Assembly: GCA_019054805.1 (NCBI GenBank) | Contig: JAHQIY010000011.1 | Location: forward strand, 687,001-751,000 | Length of the DNA stretch: 64,000 nt | DNA from: Brachionus manjavacas | Taxonomy: Eukaryota > Rotifera > Eurotatoria > Ploima > Brachionidae | Direction: 5' to 3' | In this document: positions 24,001 through 35,159 of the stretch, piece after piece | Position numbering within the stretch: position 1 is the stretch's first letter | How the letters are laid out: each line of letters starts with the position of its first letter | Position numbers and translations under genes: made by a program | The notes under the pieces: generated by a model | What the model was told of the DNA's origin: nothing | The model's database searches: none | What the model saw: only the letters and a program-made list of their open reading frames with translations

Positions 24001-27000
24001 AGATCGGCTACACGGTCCCAAGGGTACTAATGTAAACATTACAAATTGAAGAACATATATTTATTTGACATTTTACTATAGCCAAGTCATCTTTTTTTAT
24101 TTTGATTTCAAAAAAGCCAATTTTAGACTTTATTGTGATTCAATTAATTTTTCATGCAGAGACATATCTTCTTTAAAAAATGTTGATTAGGTAAATGGAC
24201 AAATTTTAGGAAAGATCATTCATGCTGTTTAAAAATGTGTTTTTATCCAATCTCAAATATTTTTTTAAATAATTTTTCCCAAGCACATTTTATCAGATAA
24301 AGAAGAAATCTTTGGAAATCTCTTAGTCAAAACTTATAGTCCTCACTTTGATGCTGTTGAATGAAAGAATGATCCTGAAAAAGCTATAAAAAAATTTCAG
24401 ATTTCTTAAATAATATGAGACAAAATAATACAAATGAGTCAATTACTCGATTAGAAATTACAAGTGCTTTAAAAAAGCTAAAAGAGGTATCAGAACCTGG
24501 TCTAGATCGTATTCTAGATCGTAATTTTCAAAATCTTTCCTTTAGATACCTCACAGGAACGAAGCCAATTTTTTAATATGAGTATGAAACAGAGGAAGAG
24601 TGCCATAACTATAAATTTTCTAATATTTACCAATACTAATGACTTTTCAGTTGATATAAATCTAAACATTATATTTTTTAAAAATAAATTAATTAATCAA
24701 CTCTCTTACACAGAGTTCTTTTTTTATTTTAGCTTCATTTTCTGACACATTCAAGTGTAAATTGACTTATTATTTTTTAATATGCATATTTACTCTAGAA
24801 AAATATTTAAATACAGTACAATCCAAAACAAAGTTAACGTTCCGTTTAAGCATTGCTTGATCGGAGTATGCACAAAACGAATCAGTTTACAAAACATTTT
24901 AAAACATACACACATGAACATTTTGAAACATGTTTCAAAACTCGGTTCAAAAAATTTTTCAAAACATGTTTCGAAATGATTTTCAACTAGTTTTAGATGT
25001 TTTGATTGCTTTTTACTGTTTAACAAATAAAAATCAAATAATTTATGCAAATAAAATTATAAAATTACATTGAAAAATTGAAAAGTTCAAATAAATTTTT
25101 TTACTTCATTTTTTAAAATGAGAGTACCTGAATGTTATAGGCATCGGATTATACTTTTGAGGAATGAAGGCTTAAGCTTTCGGAAAATTTCCAAACAAAT
25201 GGAAATTGAAGGATTATCCATTACCCAAGTTGCCATTTATAAAATTTGCAAAAAATTCAAAGAAACACGAATAGTTGCTGATTTTAAGAGGACCGGTAGA
25301 AAACAATTTTTCAGGAGCCGCATTACAACTATCTTAACGAATTAATAACTTATAATCGTGACATTACACTTGAACAAGAGAGTTTGGGTTATACATACTT
25401 TTTATAAAACTTAAAAATTTTAAAAAGACTTCAAAATGCAAAAAAAAAAATTAAAAGTCTCGTGTTAATAATTTCTTTTTTGAAGCACAAATCAAAACTA
25501 TCTTCTAATTTTTTGTTTTGTATAGTGTGTTATGTTTTGTTTTGTTTTGATTTGATTTTTAAATATGTTTTGTTTTGTTTTTGTGCTGCTTCGGTTTTGT
25601 TCATGTTCTGCTTTGGTTTTGCTCCGAAACAGTTTATAATCTTCTTGTACAATATGTAAACATTGAGCAAGTTTTCGTTAACTCTGTTTTGGATTGTACT
25701 GTACAATAAAGGAATTGATTTTGTAAAAAATGTAAATTTCCTAATTTAAAAGGCGTTTATGAGAATTGGAGATGCTTGGTCATATGAGCAAAAATATGAC
25801 CGAATAGACGAAGTTTTGGTTGAATGCAATTTGGAAAAGATAAAAGACAATTTTATTGGCGGTCTAGAATTTACCAAGGGAATTTCAGGAGGCGAAAAAA
25901 GACTTTTGAGTTTTGCCACACAAGTAATTTTTCAAAAAAATCAGAATCCATCTATGTTTAAATCATAGATTCTAACAAATCCTGAGATTCTTTTTTGTGA
26001 TGAACCGACTACTGGGCTAGGTAAATTTTAAAGTTCCAAATTAATTTACAGTAAATTTTGATCAAATTTAATAGATACTTACACAGCCTCAATGATCGTT
26101 GATATCCTTGAATCTCAGGCTAAAGCAGGCAAAATAATACTTTGTTCAATTCATCAGCCTTCAAGTCAAATGTTCCAAAAGTTTACCACGTAAAAAAATT
26201 GAAAACTATTGACGCACATTAGATTTAATTTAATTATATTAATTCAATTTAGATTATGCTTGATTTCAGAGGGAAAACTGACTTATTTTGGACCAAGAAC
26301 GAATGCTCTTAAATTTTTTCAAAGGTTAGTTGATTTCTATCATCTTGGCGTAAAAATTGAAGAAAATTATTTATTTTTTCAGCCGTAATTTTTAAAAATA
26401 TTAAAAATTCAAATGTTTTAATTTATAATTAAATACAATATAAAATTCTTATTAAATCAATTTAAATAAATATTTAACACAAGGATTTTTATTCTTCTTT
26501 CAGTCCTCGATTTTCAATAGACTTATGGCTAAAAGACTAGGTGGTGTAAATTTTTGAACTAATTTTTTCCATTTTTAATTTAATATCATGAGGGGGTCTT
26601 TTAATATGAATGTCTTCGGCAAAAATGCTACTCTTAAATAAAAATTTTATTTTTATTTTTTTTCATTTAGAGTTGGATTTTATTGTCCATTTGATTTCAA
26701 TCCTCCGGACATGTTTATTTCAGCACTGCATGTTAGCGTTGAAAATCGTCAGCAAGATTTGGCTCGGGTTCAAGTAGGATTTTTTTTTTCCTAGATGACT
26801 AGCAAGTAAAATGCATTTAGAGAATAAGTAACTGAATTTATTTGTAAATATTTAAGTTACTATTTTTAATTTTAATTGTATTTAACTTATTTCACTTAGA
26901 ATTTATTAAAGTAATATATTTGTTGATTTAAAATCCAAGTTTTCAAGTTTTTTGTTTCCACGAGTATTGACTCAGATAAGATTTAGTCATTAATCAGATA

Positions 27001-29295
27001 TCTTTAGATCAGATGAATGAAAATTTTCTATTCTAAAAATAGTATAGACAATATTTTGATCCTTCAGAATATTTTTGACACTCACACAAATGAGACTTAA
27101 GCAAATATCTGAAAAAACTCATTATGAAGTTTTTTCAAAGTCAAGTCACAGTATTACAGTTTTATTTAAAACAAATTAGCAATATATTTTTTAAATATTA
27201 TGTATTTTTCGGTTTTAAATGACCGGAAATAGGATTTCTTTCCTTGAATTTTTTTTTTATAAAATATTTAAATTTTTTTCAAATTTGTTTAAGTACATAA
27301 TGGACAATTTTTCAAAGAGCGAGTTTAATTATGAAATGCTGCATTATCTGAACGAATTACATTCGTTTCGAAATCAAGATTATGATGATGAAAGTTTGAT
27401 TGAAGGGTAAAGATTTACAACTAAAATTTAATTTGAAAAAAATTTCAAAATTTGGGTTTATTTACAAATTTACTACAAATTTTTAACTTTTTAAATTTTT
27501 AATTAATTTTTTTCTTTTGGTTAGTTTACTACAAATTTATTTATTTGTTTGTTTTAATTTTTAAAGCTAAAGCTTCTATATATTAAAAAATAAAATAAAA
27601 TTTAAAAAACTGAAAAAAAGATAAAAAGTAAAATAAATTATAATAAAATGCAAGGCAAAAAAAAATTTGAAAAAATGCCACTGAGTGTTATTCCGATATA
27701 GAATTAAACATTTTAATATTACAAATTAACCAAGAAACTAAGACATTAAAATTTCAATTAAAATTTTACACCTAAGAACTTGAATTACTTTTGACTCTGA
27801 ATTTTATTTTCAAATATCTTTAATTTTAAGTCAATATTTTCTTTATTAGATTTAGTGAAGACAATCAAGCAGGACTTTTCAAAAGATATTTTCATCTTCC
27901 ACTTGAAAAGGCATTTTACTAATACATTTGAGTATTTATTTATCTTATTTTCTAGATTTCCTTTTTCTTAAAAATGTAGAATGTAACCAAGTTTTCAGCA
28001 AAAAAAAAGTGAATATTCACTATTTGTTTTATCTTTTTTAGGTAAATCATTGGTAAAAATACCAAATAGGAACATGCTTGTGAAAGATTTTTTATTATTA
28101 TTTATTTCAATGAACGCCTTTAAGGCGATGTTAAAAAAACAAAAAAAATAAATGAGATAAACAGTTTTAAAGAAATTAAAGACAAATGTTTGAATTTAAT
28201 TATTTGATGCTAATTTTTAGGCAAAATGCGTCCTACAGTGAACAATTTAAGTGGCTTTTGTGGAGGAATTTTCTGGTTGATTTTCGGAATTTTTACGCAT
28301 TTTTTTTCATTTGGTTTACTCTTATATTTTGTGGTGTATTTATTGGATTCGCTTTTTTTCAAATTTCGCTTAATGAAAAAAACATCAATGGTCTTATTTT
28401 GCTGCTGGTCTTGGTTTTTGGATACATTTATTTCAATCCGATCATGAACAATTATATCAAAGACATGCCAATTTTTTTTCGTGACTACAAAGATAATTTG
28501 TATTCGACTGCAATTTATTTCATAACAAAACAAATAGCCGATGTAGACACTTTTTAATTATTTTATTTATTTAATTGAAATTATATTTTGAAATTAAGTT
28601 TCCCAAATTTTTTTCTCTCGGCATCATTGTATTGACCATTATATACTGGTTGAGTAACCTGAGAAACGACGCTGGAGTTTTTTTTGCAGTTTTGTTTGTT
28701 TCTTATTTGGCAATGGAATGCTCATTTAGTTTTGGTTAGATTTTTTATTCAAATTAAAATTAAGTAAAGGGAAATAATTATTTTTTTAAGCTTATTTTGT
28801 TTCAATAGCTACTGCCGATATTAGACTTTCAGTGGAAATAGCAGCAAGTTTTGTTATCTCATCAGCATCATTTTGTATTCTTATCGGACAGTAAGCTTTT
28901 TGTCCTATGGAAAAAAAAATTACTAATTATCATTTAGTGAGTCACCTTTGAAATGGCTAAAATATACATCATGGCTCTATTATATGTATGATTCAGTAAT
29001 GTATTTGGTCTACAACTCGTATGGCAGCATTCCTTGTACTCAGCCAAGCGTCACTTTTACTTCCAATGGATCAACGGAAATTTGCCCAAATCCTCAGTGC
29101 TACTCGGACGGAAATGATGTCCTAGAACGCTTTGATATAACAGATGTAACTTTGTTTGAACATTTTAGATTTTTATTTTCTAATTTTAATTAAAAGAATG
29201 GATTGGCAAGAAACATCATACTTACCTTTTTAATTTTAGTTTTTCTCAGAATTCTAGCATACTTGGTATTAAAATTTAGAGCATCTAAAGCTTAA
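21056..29295 (+). CDS. ABCG (White-type) half-transporter, 13 exons, 650 aa
   Basis: Second ABCG half-transporter, divergent from and paralogous to the minus-strand gene. Exons: 21056-21299, 21348-21583, 25753-25923, 25969-26020, 26075-26189, 26253-26324, 26671-26773, 27294-27406, 28221-28542, 28599-28734, 28809-28890, 28938-29145, 29197-29295. All GT-AG, phases consistent, total 1,953 nt. The ATG at 21056 is the first in frame. Motifs: Walker A GSSGSGKT (residues 96-103), Q-loop KQNDL, signature ISGGEKRL, Walker B ILFCDEP, D-loop TGLD, H-loop SIHQPS, linker YCPFDFNPPDMF. Six helices follow, with an extracellular Cys loop (CPNPQCYSDG) before the last helix, which is again a 99-nt terminal exon. 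Introns are mostly short; intron 2 is 4.2 kb and full of transposons. No frame damage. Likely active membrane exporter; substrate unknown. Confidence 0.93.
22050..22125 (+). repeat. LINE 3' end with ATT-rich tail, copy C
   Basis: Shares GCTACCA, GCTGTAGCTTATTATTATTA and the ATT-rich tail with copies at 11529-11619 and 57830-57930, with a more divergent stem-loop region. It lies in intron 2 of the plus-strand ABCG gene. Confidence 0.6.
22730..23500 (-). pseudogene. Tc1-like DDE transposase remnant plus exon-like block
   Basis: At 23440-23230 the minus strand encodes PANLPEPKPIEDF (the third catalytic acidic residue of a Tc1/mariner-type DDE domain) followed by SILKVWEAKTLHQF and SFIRRIDKIRRN. 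Downstream on the same strand (22975-22870) is an exon-like stretch MAKALVPDTDVWTKSTGA then a Leu/Ala-rich end, with a GTAAGA donor and a TTTTAAG acceptor leading to an early stop. The second part has no family I recognise. Antisense inside ABCG intron 2. Confidence 0.5.
23580..23900 (+). repeat. GC-richer repeat, possible solo LTR or LINE 5' UTR
   Basis: A 320-bp island of balanced composition with a TATA-like CTTATAAAAGCGGGGG at about 23757 and a small inverted repeat (GATATAGCGACATC / GATATC) downstream. It has no coding potential. The ends are undefined, so assignment to an LTR is a guess. Confidence 0.3.
24260..24640 (+). mobile_element. LINE fragment (pre-RT linker)
   Basis: Frames give DKEEIFGNLLVKTYSPHFDA, DPEKAIKKF and ITRLEITSALKKLK followed by a PGLDRI-like block, the conserved linker just ahead of the RT of CR1/Jockey-type LINEs. 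Short, frameshifted and truncated in the RT. Confidence 0.7.
24812..25703 (+). mobile_element. Tc1/mariner element with TA duplication and 26-bp TIRs
   Basis: The left terminus is TA followed by CAGTACAATCCAAAACAAAG (24814 on); the right terminus at 25675-25701 is its inverse with one indel, followed by TA. An internal plus-strand frame (25118-25345) encodes a Tc1-like helix-turn-helix N-terminus (LLRNEGLSFRKISKQM, then a GRK-like motif) and stops, so the catalytic domain is missing: an internally deleted copy. Repeated AAACA / TGTTT motifs line both inner ends, giving an IR/DR-like arrangement. Inserted in ABCG intron 2. Confidence 0.85.
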
Positions 29296-30435
29296 CTTAT
29301 CAAAATTTGATGCGACTGTTTTTAAAATGTTTAATTTTAAATTAGAAATAAAATATATAAAAAATAATTTATTTTTTTTTCAATTGAGGCTTTTTAATTA
29401 AGGTTTATGATCAAATTTTCATGATGATGCTCAAAAATTATTTTGAAAAGAAAATTTTTAAGCACTTTTTATTTGGCATAAGATTTTTTATACTATCAAA
29501 AAAGATACATGCCACTATCTAATTTTATTGCTGAATAAAAAAATTATTTTCACTATTTAAAAAGATTTGATGAATACATAATTGATTTATTCGATTTAAA
29601 TTTATATTTTTTAGTATTAAAATTTTTTTTTAAATATAATTAATTAATAAAAAAATGATTATTATATTTTTTAACGCTTCGACGATCTTGTTGTAACATT
29701 AGTTTGTGACTCGATTTACGATTGTTATTGAACTTGTTACCGGTTGCAGCTCGATTTTTTAATCGAGTTTTTCTTCTCGATTATATTATCATCATTATTA
29801 TCAGCATTTTGGGATGTTACCGGATGTTCTTGTGCATTTTCCATTACATTTATAAATTGTTCAAGTGTAAGTCTTTTTCTTGAGTTTATCTTGCACAACC
29901 TCTTCCATTTTTCGCTGATATTGTTGACTACGTTTATTGCTAAGTCTAACGATTCGTAAGTCTTGTGAATATCATACTCTTTAACTCTTTACTCTTCTTT
30001 TCGTCAAATAACAAAAGAGACACTAGAGGATTAAGATAATGTCGAACTTGTTGTCCATTTTATGTTTTCTAGAATTTATTTTAAATCTATACCGAGCTAA
30101 TTCTCCTTCAGAATAAAAAACTAAAAAAATTAAATAAATAAAATTAAAAATAAGGTTAAATAAGAAAAAAAAAGGATAAAATTATGAAAGGAAAATTAAA
30201 TTCGATAAGTTTAAATAGCTAGAGGTTAGACATGTTTAAATATTTGATAGTTCAGGAAAAAAAGAAGAAATTGTCAGGTAGCAATTAGACAATGGAGTTA
30301 GATAACGGGTGACAACTTAAAATCAAGACGAACTTTAAGTATCATTTGCAATGCTATTTTAATTTTTTTAAATCTCTTTCCATTTTATTGTAGTAAATTT
30401 AATTTTAAATACGATAAAAAAATTATTCAATTTGA
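29296..30435. other. Intergenic with weak minus-strand coding relic
   Basis: Downstream of the plus-strand ABCG gene. At 29960-29740 the minus strand reads SLDLAINVVNNISEKWKRLC and then acidic sequence, and at 30110-30020 ARYRFKINSRKHKMDNKFD. This could be the C-terminus of a decayed transposase, but I cannot assign a family. The rest is AT-rich without features. Confidence 0.4.
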
Positions 30436-30439
30436 ATTA

Positions 30440-31062
30440 AAAATGACCAAAATAAATTCATCTAAAGAAGAGGCCCTAAGAATTCACGTGTACGCGTTTT
30501 TTAACGAAAATCGATTACTTGGAAAGATATTCACTGTGAGGCATTTTATGGCAGAAAAAATTCTAAGGAGTACTCTTTACCGATTTTTAAAACTTAGTGA
30601 ATATTTTTCACTAGAAAGGAAACAAAGATCTGGTCAAACACTGAAAAAATAACTAAAGTACAAATCAACAAGCTAAAAAAGGCTTTTGATCACAAAGACA
30701 ACATAAGTCTGCGTCAAGCAGCCAAAAAGTTTGATATAAGCCAGCTGGTCTCAAAATTGATGAAGACAATTTTGATTTACTCTTAGTCATGGTAAAATCA
30801 ATGAAAATGATATATTTTACTCAAGAAACATTGCTGCAACACCATTTGAGCAGAAATTACTTGTTTGGTTGGTCATTTCTGAGAGGGGTGTTTCGGCGCC
30901 AATCATACGAAAAAGTGGACTTCCCGGACGACCCGTTTCACCGAATCCAACTCAAGATCAACTTTTACATCCATTTGTATCTTGAGTTTGAGTTTCCCGA
31001 TAACGAAGTAAGGATATATGACATATTAAGAGAGGACGGGTTGGTCCACCGAGATAATTATA
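30440..31062 (+). pseudogene. Mariner/Tc1-superfamily transposase remnant
   Basis: Helix-turn-helix part: MTKINSSKEEALRIHVYAFF (30443) and, after a stop, VQINKLKKAFDHKDNISLRQ followed by AAKKF. Catalytic-domain part near 30790: HGKINENDIFYS and KLLVWLVISERGVSAP. Several frame breaks. A different subfamily from the neighbouring Tc1 at 31310. Confidence 0.65.
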
Positions 31063-31313
31063 CAGACCAGAACAGAAAGACCTCTCGTAAAAACATTCGA
31101 GCCCGACTGAGTTGAAAAAAGTTGGTATTGAAAAAAGTTCATGATTTAAAGTTCCAATTGAATTTCTTCAAAAGCTGGTAAAGATTTTTTACGGTGACCT
31201 CTTGAAGCAGTTTTTTCGATTCTCAAAAAGTTTTGGGAAAGTTAATAATTCAATATTGTATGCGATACAAATTAAATGATTGCACACGAAATTTTTTTTC
31301 CAATATTGACAAG
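31063..31313 (-). pseudogene. SWIM-type MULE C-terminal fragment
   Basis: About 250 bp that are the reverse complement of 36609-36861, the C-terminal part of the MULE at 36 kb. It lies between the mariner-like relic and the Tc1 element. No terminal repeat survives. Confidence 0.75.
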
Positions 31314-32292
31314 AACATTTACTCAACTGAGCTCAAAGGTGGCAAATAATTGGTCTTTTGAAGGAAAAGCCCAAAACTCAACAAGAAATTGCTAATCTAG
31401 AAGCAGTTTCGAGAAAATGTGTGATTACTACAAAGCGTAATTATGAGAAGACATCCGTGGTCAAAGAATTACCATGGTGTGGTAGACCCCGAAAGCTTAA
31501 CAGTCGAGATGAGTCGAACATTTTTAGAAAGGTAAGAATCAATCCTACAACAAGCTATAGACAGCTAGCCTCTGATTTTAGTTCTAAATTTCCAAATGTT
31601 ACTGTTAGAAAAGACACTGTAAGAAAAGTTCTATTAAACAAAAAAATACAGTCGTATACTGCATTTAAAAAACCTCTTTTGACTGTATTGGATCGATCGA
31701 AAAGCTCAAATGATGCAAAGAACGACAAAGATGGACTGTTAATGACTGGTCAAAAGTTGTTTTTAGTGACGAGTCTAATTTCGAAGTATTAAACAGAAAA
31801 TCTAGAGTGTTTGTAAAACGTTTTGCAAACGAAAAGTATCACCTCAAGTTTTGTTTACCAAAATTACAAAATGGTGGAGGTTCGGTTGGTATTTGGGGAT
31901 GTATTAATTATAAAGGTACTGGATGCTGCTCCATTTATACAGGAAGAATTTTCAATCTATGTACATGGACACTCTGGAAAATAACTTATTACCTACAAAT
32001 TGATATTTTTTAATCAGAGTCAAGACTGGATTTTTCAGCAGGATGGCGCTAGTACACATACTGCTCATTTCGTTCGAGATTGGTTTCAAGAAAAACAAAT
32101 AACAGTTCTCATTTGGTGCCCAAGATCACCTGATCTCAATCCAATAGAGAATTAATGGTCATATATTGACCACAAAATGGTCAATATAAAAATTACGTCA
32201 GTAGAGCATTTAAAAAGTGTTCTTTTTGATGAATGGTTGAAAGTTCCTGTCGCTGAGTGTATTAAAGCTAAGGATGGGCATTTTAAATATTA
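31310..32292 (+). pseudogene. Tc1-like transposase, nearly complete, frameshifted
   Basis: N-terminal HTH (KTQQEIANLEAVSRK), a GRPRKLNSRDE linker (AT-hook-like GRPR) and a second HTH (TSYRQLASDFSS). The DDE domain follows: first Asp in SDESNFEVLNRKSRV (about 31772), GIWGCINYKGTGCC, second Asp in WIFQQDGASTHTAH (about 32035), and Glu in CPRSPDLNPIEN (about 32140), immediately followed by a stop. At least two frame changes and one stop; all three catalytic residues are still visible. The gene ends near 32292. Confidence 0.85.
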
Positions 32293-32529
32293 AAAAATAA
32301 ATGTTCTAAATTTGTACACAATTTTTTTTGTTAAAAAATTTCACTCCTTTTGTTTTGCGGTTTTTTTACTTCGATTTTTTTTTCTATCCTAGTTTTTGTA
32401 CTTTTCCAAAAAAAAAATTTTTTAAAATAAATTTCAAAAAAAAAATATCTTTTTATTTTTTTTAAAGCCGCACAGCTTTCAAACAAACCTTGCATAAGAA
32501 AAAATTTAAATGCTCTAAATTTTCTATAC

Positions 32530-32900
32530 ATACTGCATAAGGAGGTAGATTAATTCTAATTAGCTTGTAAATTAGTCCATCGTGCCAAACTCTACCAAAA
32601 GCTTTAGAAATATCAAAATAAAGACATCAGACTTTTTTCTTTCTATTTCTGTACAAGTTTTTGAATTAAAAAATAAAGATTATCTGCAGTGCGTCTATGT
32701 TTTCTAAATCCTGATTGCGCTTGAATAAGTAATTAAGTGTTCTCAAGAAAATTTAATATTCTAGTGTAAATAACCCGCAAGTTCTTTTTGTTTTTTTAAG
32801 GAATGTGAAATTTCTATTAGAGTGATAGGCTCGTTTAAATTGTTTTGAACCTTATTTTTTAAGACATCTCTTATTTCCTGTGAATAAATAAGAATTAATT
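32530..32900 (-). mobile_element. LINE RT fragment, same family as 9960-11720
   Basis: The minus strand encodes a KHRRTADNLYFLIQK RT block and RT-like residues around it. Nucleotide identity is high with 10000-10071 and 11152-11250. It provides the uninterrupted reference that shows where the hAT inserted into the other copy. Confidence 0.75.
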
Positions 32901-33538
32901 TAATTTGTTTGATGATTTCATGCTGGATAATTAGGAATTTTGATTCTGATGATCAATTCAAAAAGTTTATCTTTAGATATTAAAATTAATCTTTGATTAA
33001 ATTTAAATGTTACATATTGAAAAAAGGTGAATAAAAGCTAAGTTTTCTCGAATTGTAAAAGAAAATGAAATATGATTTAATTTAAATAATTTTAATGTAA
33101 CATAATTTACACGTAATGTAGATTTAAAAAATAAAAATAATTTCATAATTCAAAAAAAAACTCAATCTATTGATAAAATCAATTTTTAATTTAATAAACT
33201 GATTTTTTGTAAATTTTATTTTCATTTTAAAACTTATTTGGAATCTAATATTTGAATTTTTTTAATTTAACTTGAATGCTAGATACGAATGCTTTTGAAA
33301 TAACTTTTACAAAAAATAAATTTATTTAATAAAAATCGATTTTAAGTTGGCTAGAGTCAGTGTAGTAGTTATTTAGAGAACCAAAACACTAATTTTTTTT
33401 AATTCAAAATTTGAACTAACATTTAATTTTAATTCAAGGATCAGATGGGCTCTATTGTGGAAAACAAATTAAATTGAAAATAGAGTTTATTAGAATACAT
33501 TCTGAAAATTCTTTAAAATCAGTAAAAATAAAATATTC
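32901..33538. other. AT-rich intergenic stretch
   Basis: No coding potential or recognisable repeat. It lies downstream of the tetraspanin gene and probably includes its 3' UTR. Confidence 0.6.
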
Positions 33539-34282
33539 CTAAAATCCATGAATATTATTTCTCAATTGATGAACGAAAATAGGAACCAAAATAATGCTTA
33601 AAATAACCATTAGAAAAATAGCACTCATAGGTACCACAATTAAACCTATAGAATATTCCTTCGTCTTGTTGATCAAAAGGTCTAAACATCCTTGTTTTGG
33701 AGTTGGAACTTTGCAGCACGTAAGCTTGATTAAAAAATTAAAATCATTTGGAGACATAATGCCACAGCAATCGTTTTGTTTGGACACTTCAAGCAAAGAA
33801 TTGCACTGCTTTTCTAAACTGAGCAACTCGGAAAAATTAAAAATATCAACTTTGTTGTTTACATCTTCCAATGTTTTGTTAAATTCCTTTTGAAATTGAG
33901 ACTCGATGGTAGGCCATGCCACCAAAATAGCTATTATTGCACCTATGTGAATCAAAAATATTATAATCACGATTATTTCCTGAATAATAAGCAAGAGTCT
34001 ATTGCTAGTCCAAACTGCGAAGAACCCAAAAACTCCGACCAAAAAAACCACTAAGCCATAGACAATTAGGGCGACTGGGATGCCGTTTAGCACTAAATTC
34101 AAATTTTGAATATCTTTGATCTCTTCTAGTGAGGATATGTTGATAATGTTGCCCCATCTGAGCACACATGTGGTCGTTATAAGGCCTAGTCCTAGTAGTA
34201 TAAAAATAACATTAGTTATTACTAATAGAATGCGTAAAATCTTATTGATTGTTTTCGAGGTTATCATATATATTTTTATCAT
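33539..34282 (-). CDS. Tetraspanin, single exon, 247 aa
   Basis: Four-helix membrane organiser protein. TM1 about 14-38, TM2 about 70-92, TM3 about 97-122 and TM4 about 215-240. The large extracellular loop between TM3 and TM4 carries the diagnostic CCG motif (NDCCGIMSPNDF, about 171-182), a paired Cys (LTCCKVP) and another Cys (QGCLDLL), giving the usual disulfide set. Length is normal for the family. A second in-frame Met (MITSKT) five codons in is an alternative start. No intron, unlike most neighbouring host genes. The partner and the particular tetraspanin subfamily cannot be told from sequence alone. Confidence 0.92.
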   Translation of the reverse strand: MIKIYMITSKTINKILRILLVITNVIFILLGLGLITTTCVLRWGNIINISSLEEIKDIQNLNLVLNGIPVALIVYGLVVFLVGVFGFFAVWTSNRLLLIIQEIIVIIIFLIHIGAIIAILVAWPTIESQFQKEFNKTLEDVNNKVDIFNFSELLSLEKQCNSLLEVSKQNDCCGIMSPNDFNFLIKLTCCKVPTPKQGCLDLLINKTKEYSIGLIVVPMSAIFLMVILSIILVPIFVHQLRNNIHGF

Positions 34283-34680
34283 GTTTAGAAGTAATTAAAT
34301 TTTTTAAATTTAAATAATTCGAGTAAAAGAATAGAGAGCGAATGTTGGCATAAGTATTCTTTTAATCCTAACATTTTTTTTATTGTTTAAATGTAAATTT
34401 TCTTGCAAATAAAATAATATTTACAAATAAAGGTATCTTTGTCTTTTTAGAAAATTTTTTTTTAATTTAAATTTTTATTCAAAATCAAAATTTAATCATA
34501 TTGGGAGACGATGCAGCTCTGTTTTAGATTAGTTTTTATCTTTGTATTTTTTTTATTTAAAATAATGGGTCTAAACTTAGCTGAACATATTTACTGTGAA
34601 ACAATCGGTCATTAAATCAACATGCTGCCTAAGAAATTTACATGGATAGACAATGAGATCAAACTTTTAAAAAAACATTT
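34283..34680. other. Intergenic, upstream of tetraspanin
   Basis: AT-rich; holds the presumed promoter of the minus-strand tetraspanin. No defined motif recognised. Confidence 0.5.
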
Positions 34681-35131
34681 TCCTTTCTTTACTTTTTGTA
34701 CTTTTTCAAAATATTATTTTATTTGGCCCTGTTCCTTTTTGTACTTTCTGTACTTTTTGTACTTTTTCAGAATATTATTTTATTTGGCCCTGTTTCTGTG
34801 ATAATTTTAATAATTTTATTAAAACTTAAACGGGGTCCGGGGCGGAGCCCTGGTTTAGGGATTCGGGTATGCTGAAAAATATTAGATAAATATTAATAAA
34901 AGGTTTTTTTATTACCATTAAGAACCAAAAGTACAAAAAGTACAGAAAGTACAAAAAGTAACAGGGCCAAATAAAATAATATTCTGAAAAAGTACAAAAA
35001 GTACAGAAAGTACAAAAAGTAACAGGGCCAAATAAAATAATATTCTGAAAAAGTACAAAAAGTAAAGAAAGTACAAAAAGGAACAGGGCCAAATAAAATA
35101 ATATTCTGAAAAAGTACAAAAAGTACAGAAA
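34681..35131. repeat. Foldback-like inverted pair of 61-bp minisatellite arrays
   Basis: The right arm (about 34927-35131) has three tandem copies plus a partial one of a 61-bp unit built from AAAAAGTAC repeats, then AACAGGGCCAAATAAAATAA and TATTCTG. The left arm (34681-34797) has the reverse complement, about two units. They flank a 125-bp centre with a GC-rich core (GGGGTCCGGGGCGGAGCCC, about 34831). The unit is not a multiple of three, so the minus strand shows long open frames with a repeated peptide; these are artefacts. The layout resembles foldback transposons. Confidence 0.88.
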
Positions 35132-35159
35132 GGATTTTTATTTTTAAATATTTTCATTG

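Noticed and set aside
24782..25050. Overlapping ORFs on both strands
   Set aside because: Products of the AAACATTTT-type subterminal repeats of the Tc1/mariner element.
4654..29295. ABCG pieces as scattered pseudogene fragments
   Set aside because: All pieces join with GT-AG sites, correct phases and no stops into two complete 650-codon proteins.
34927..35131. CRISPR-like direct repeats
   Set aside because: Head-to-tail 61-bp units with no unique spacers, in a eukaryotic context.
34826..35157. Two overlapping minus-strand ORFs with a repeated FCTFCTF-type peptide
   Set aside because: Translation of the 61-bp minisatellite in different registers; no independent evidence of a gene.
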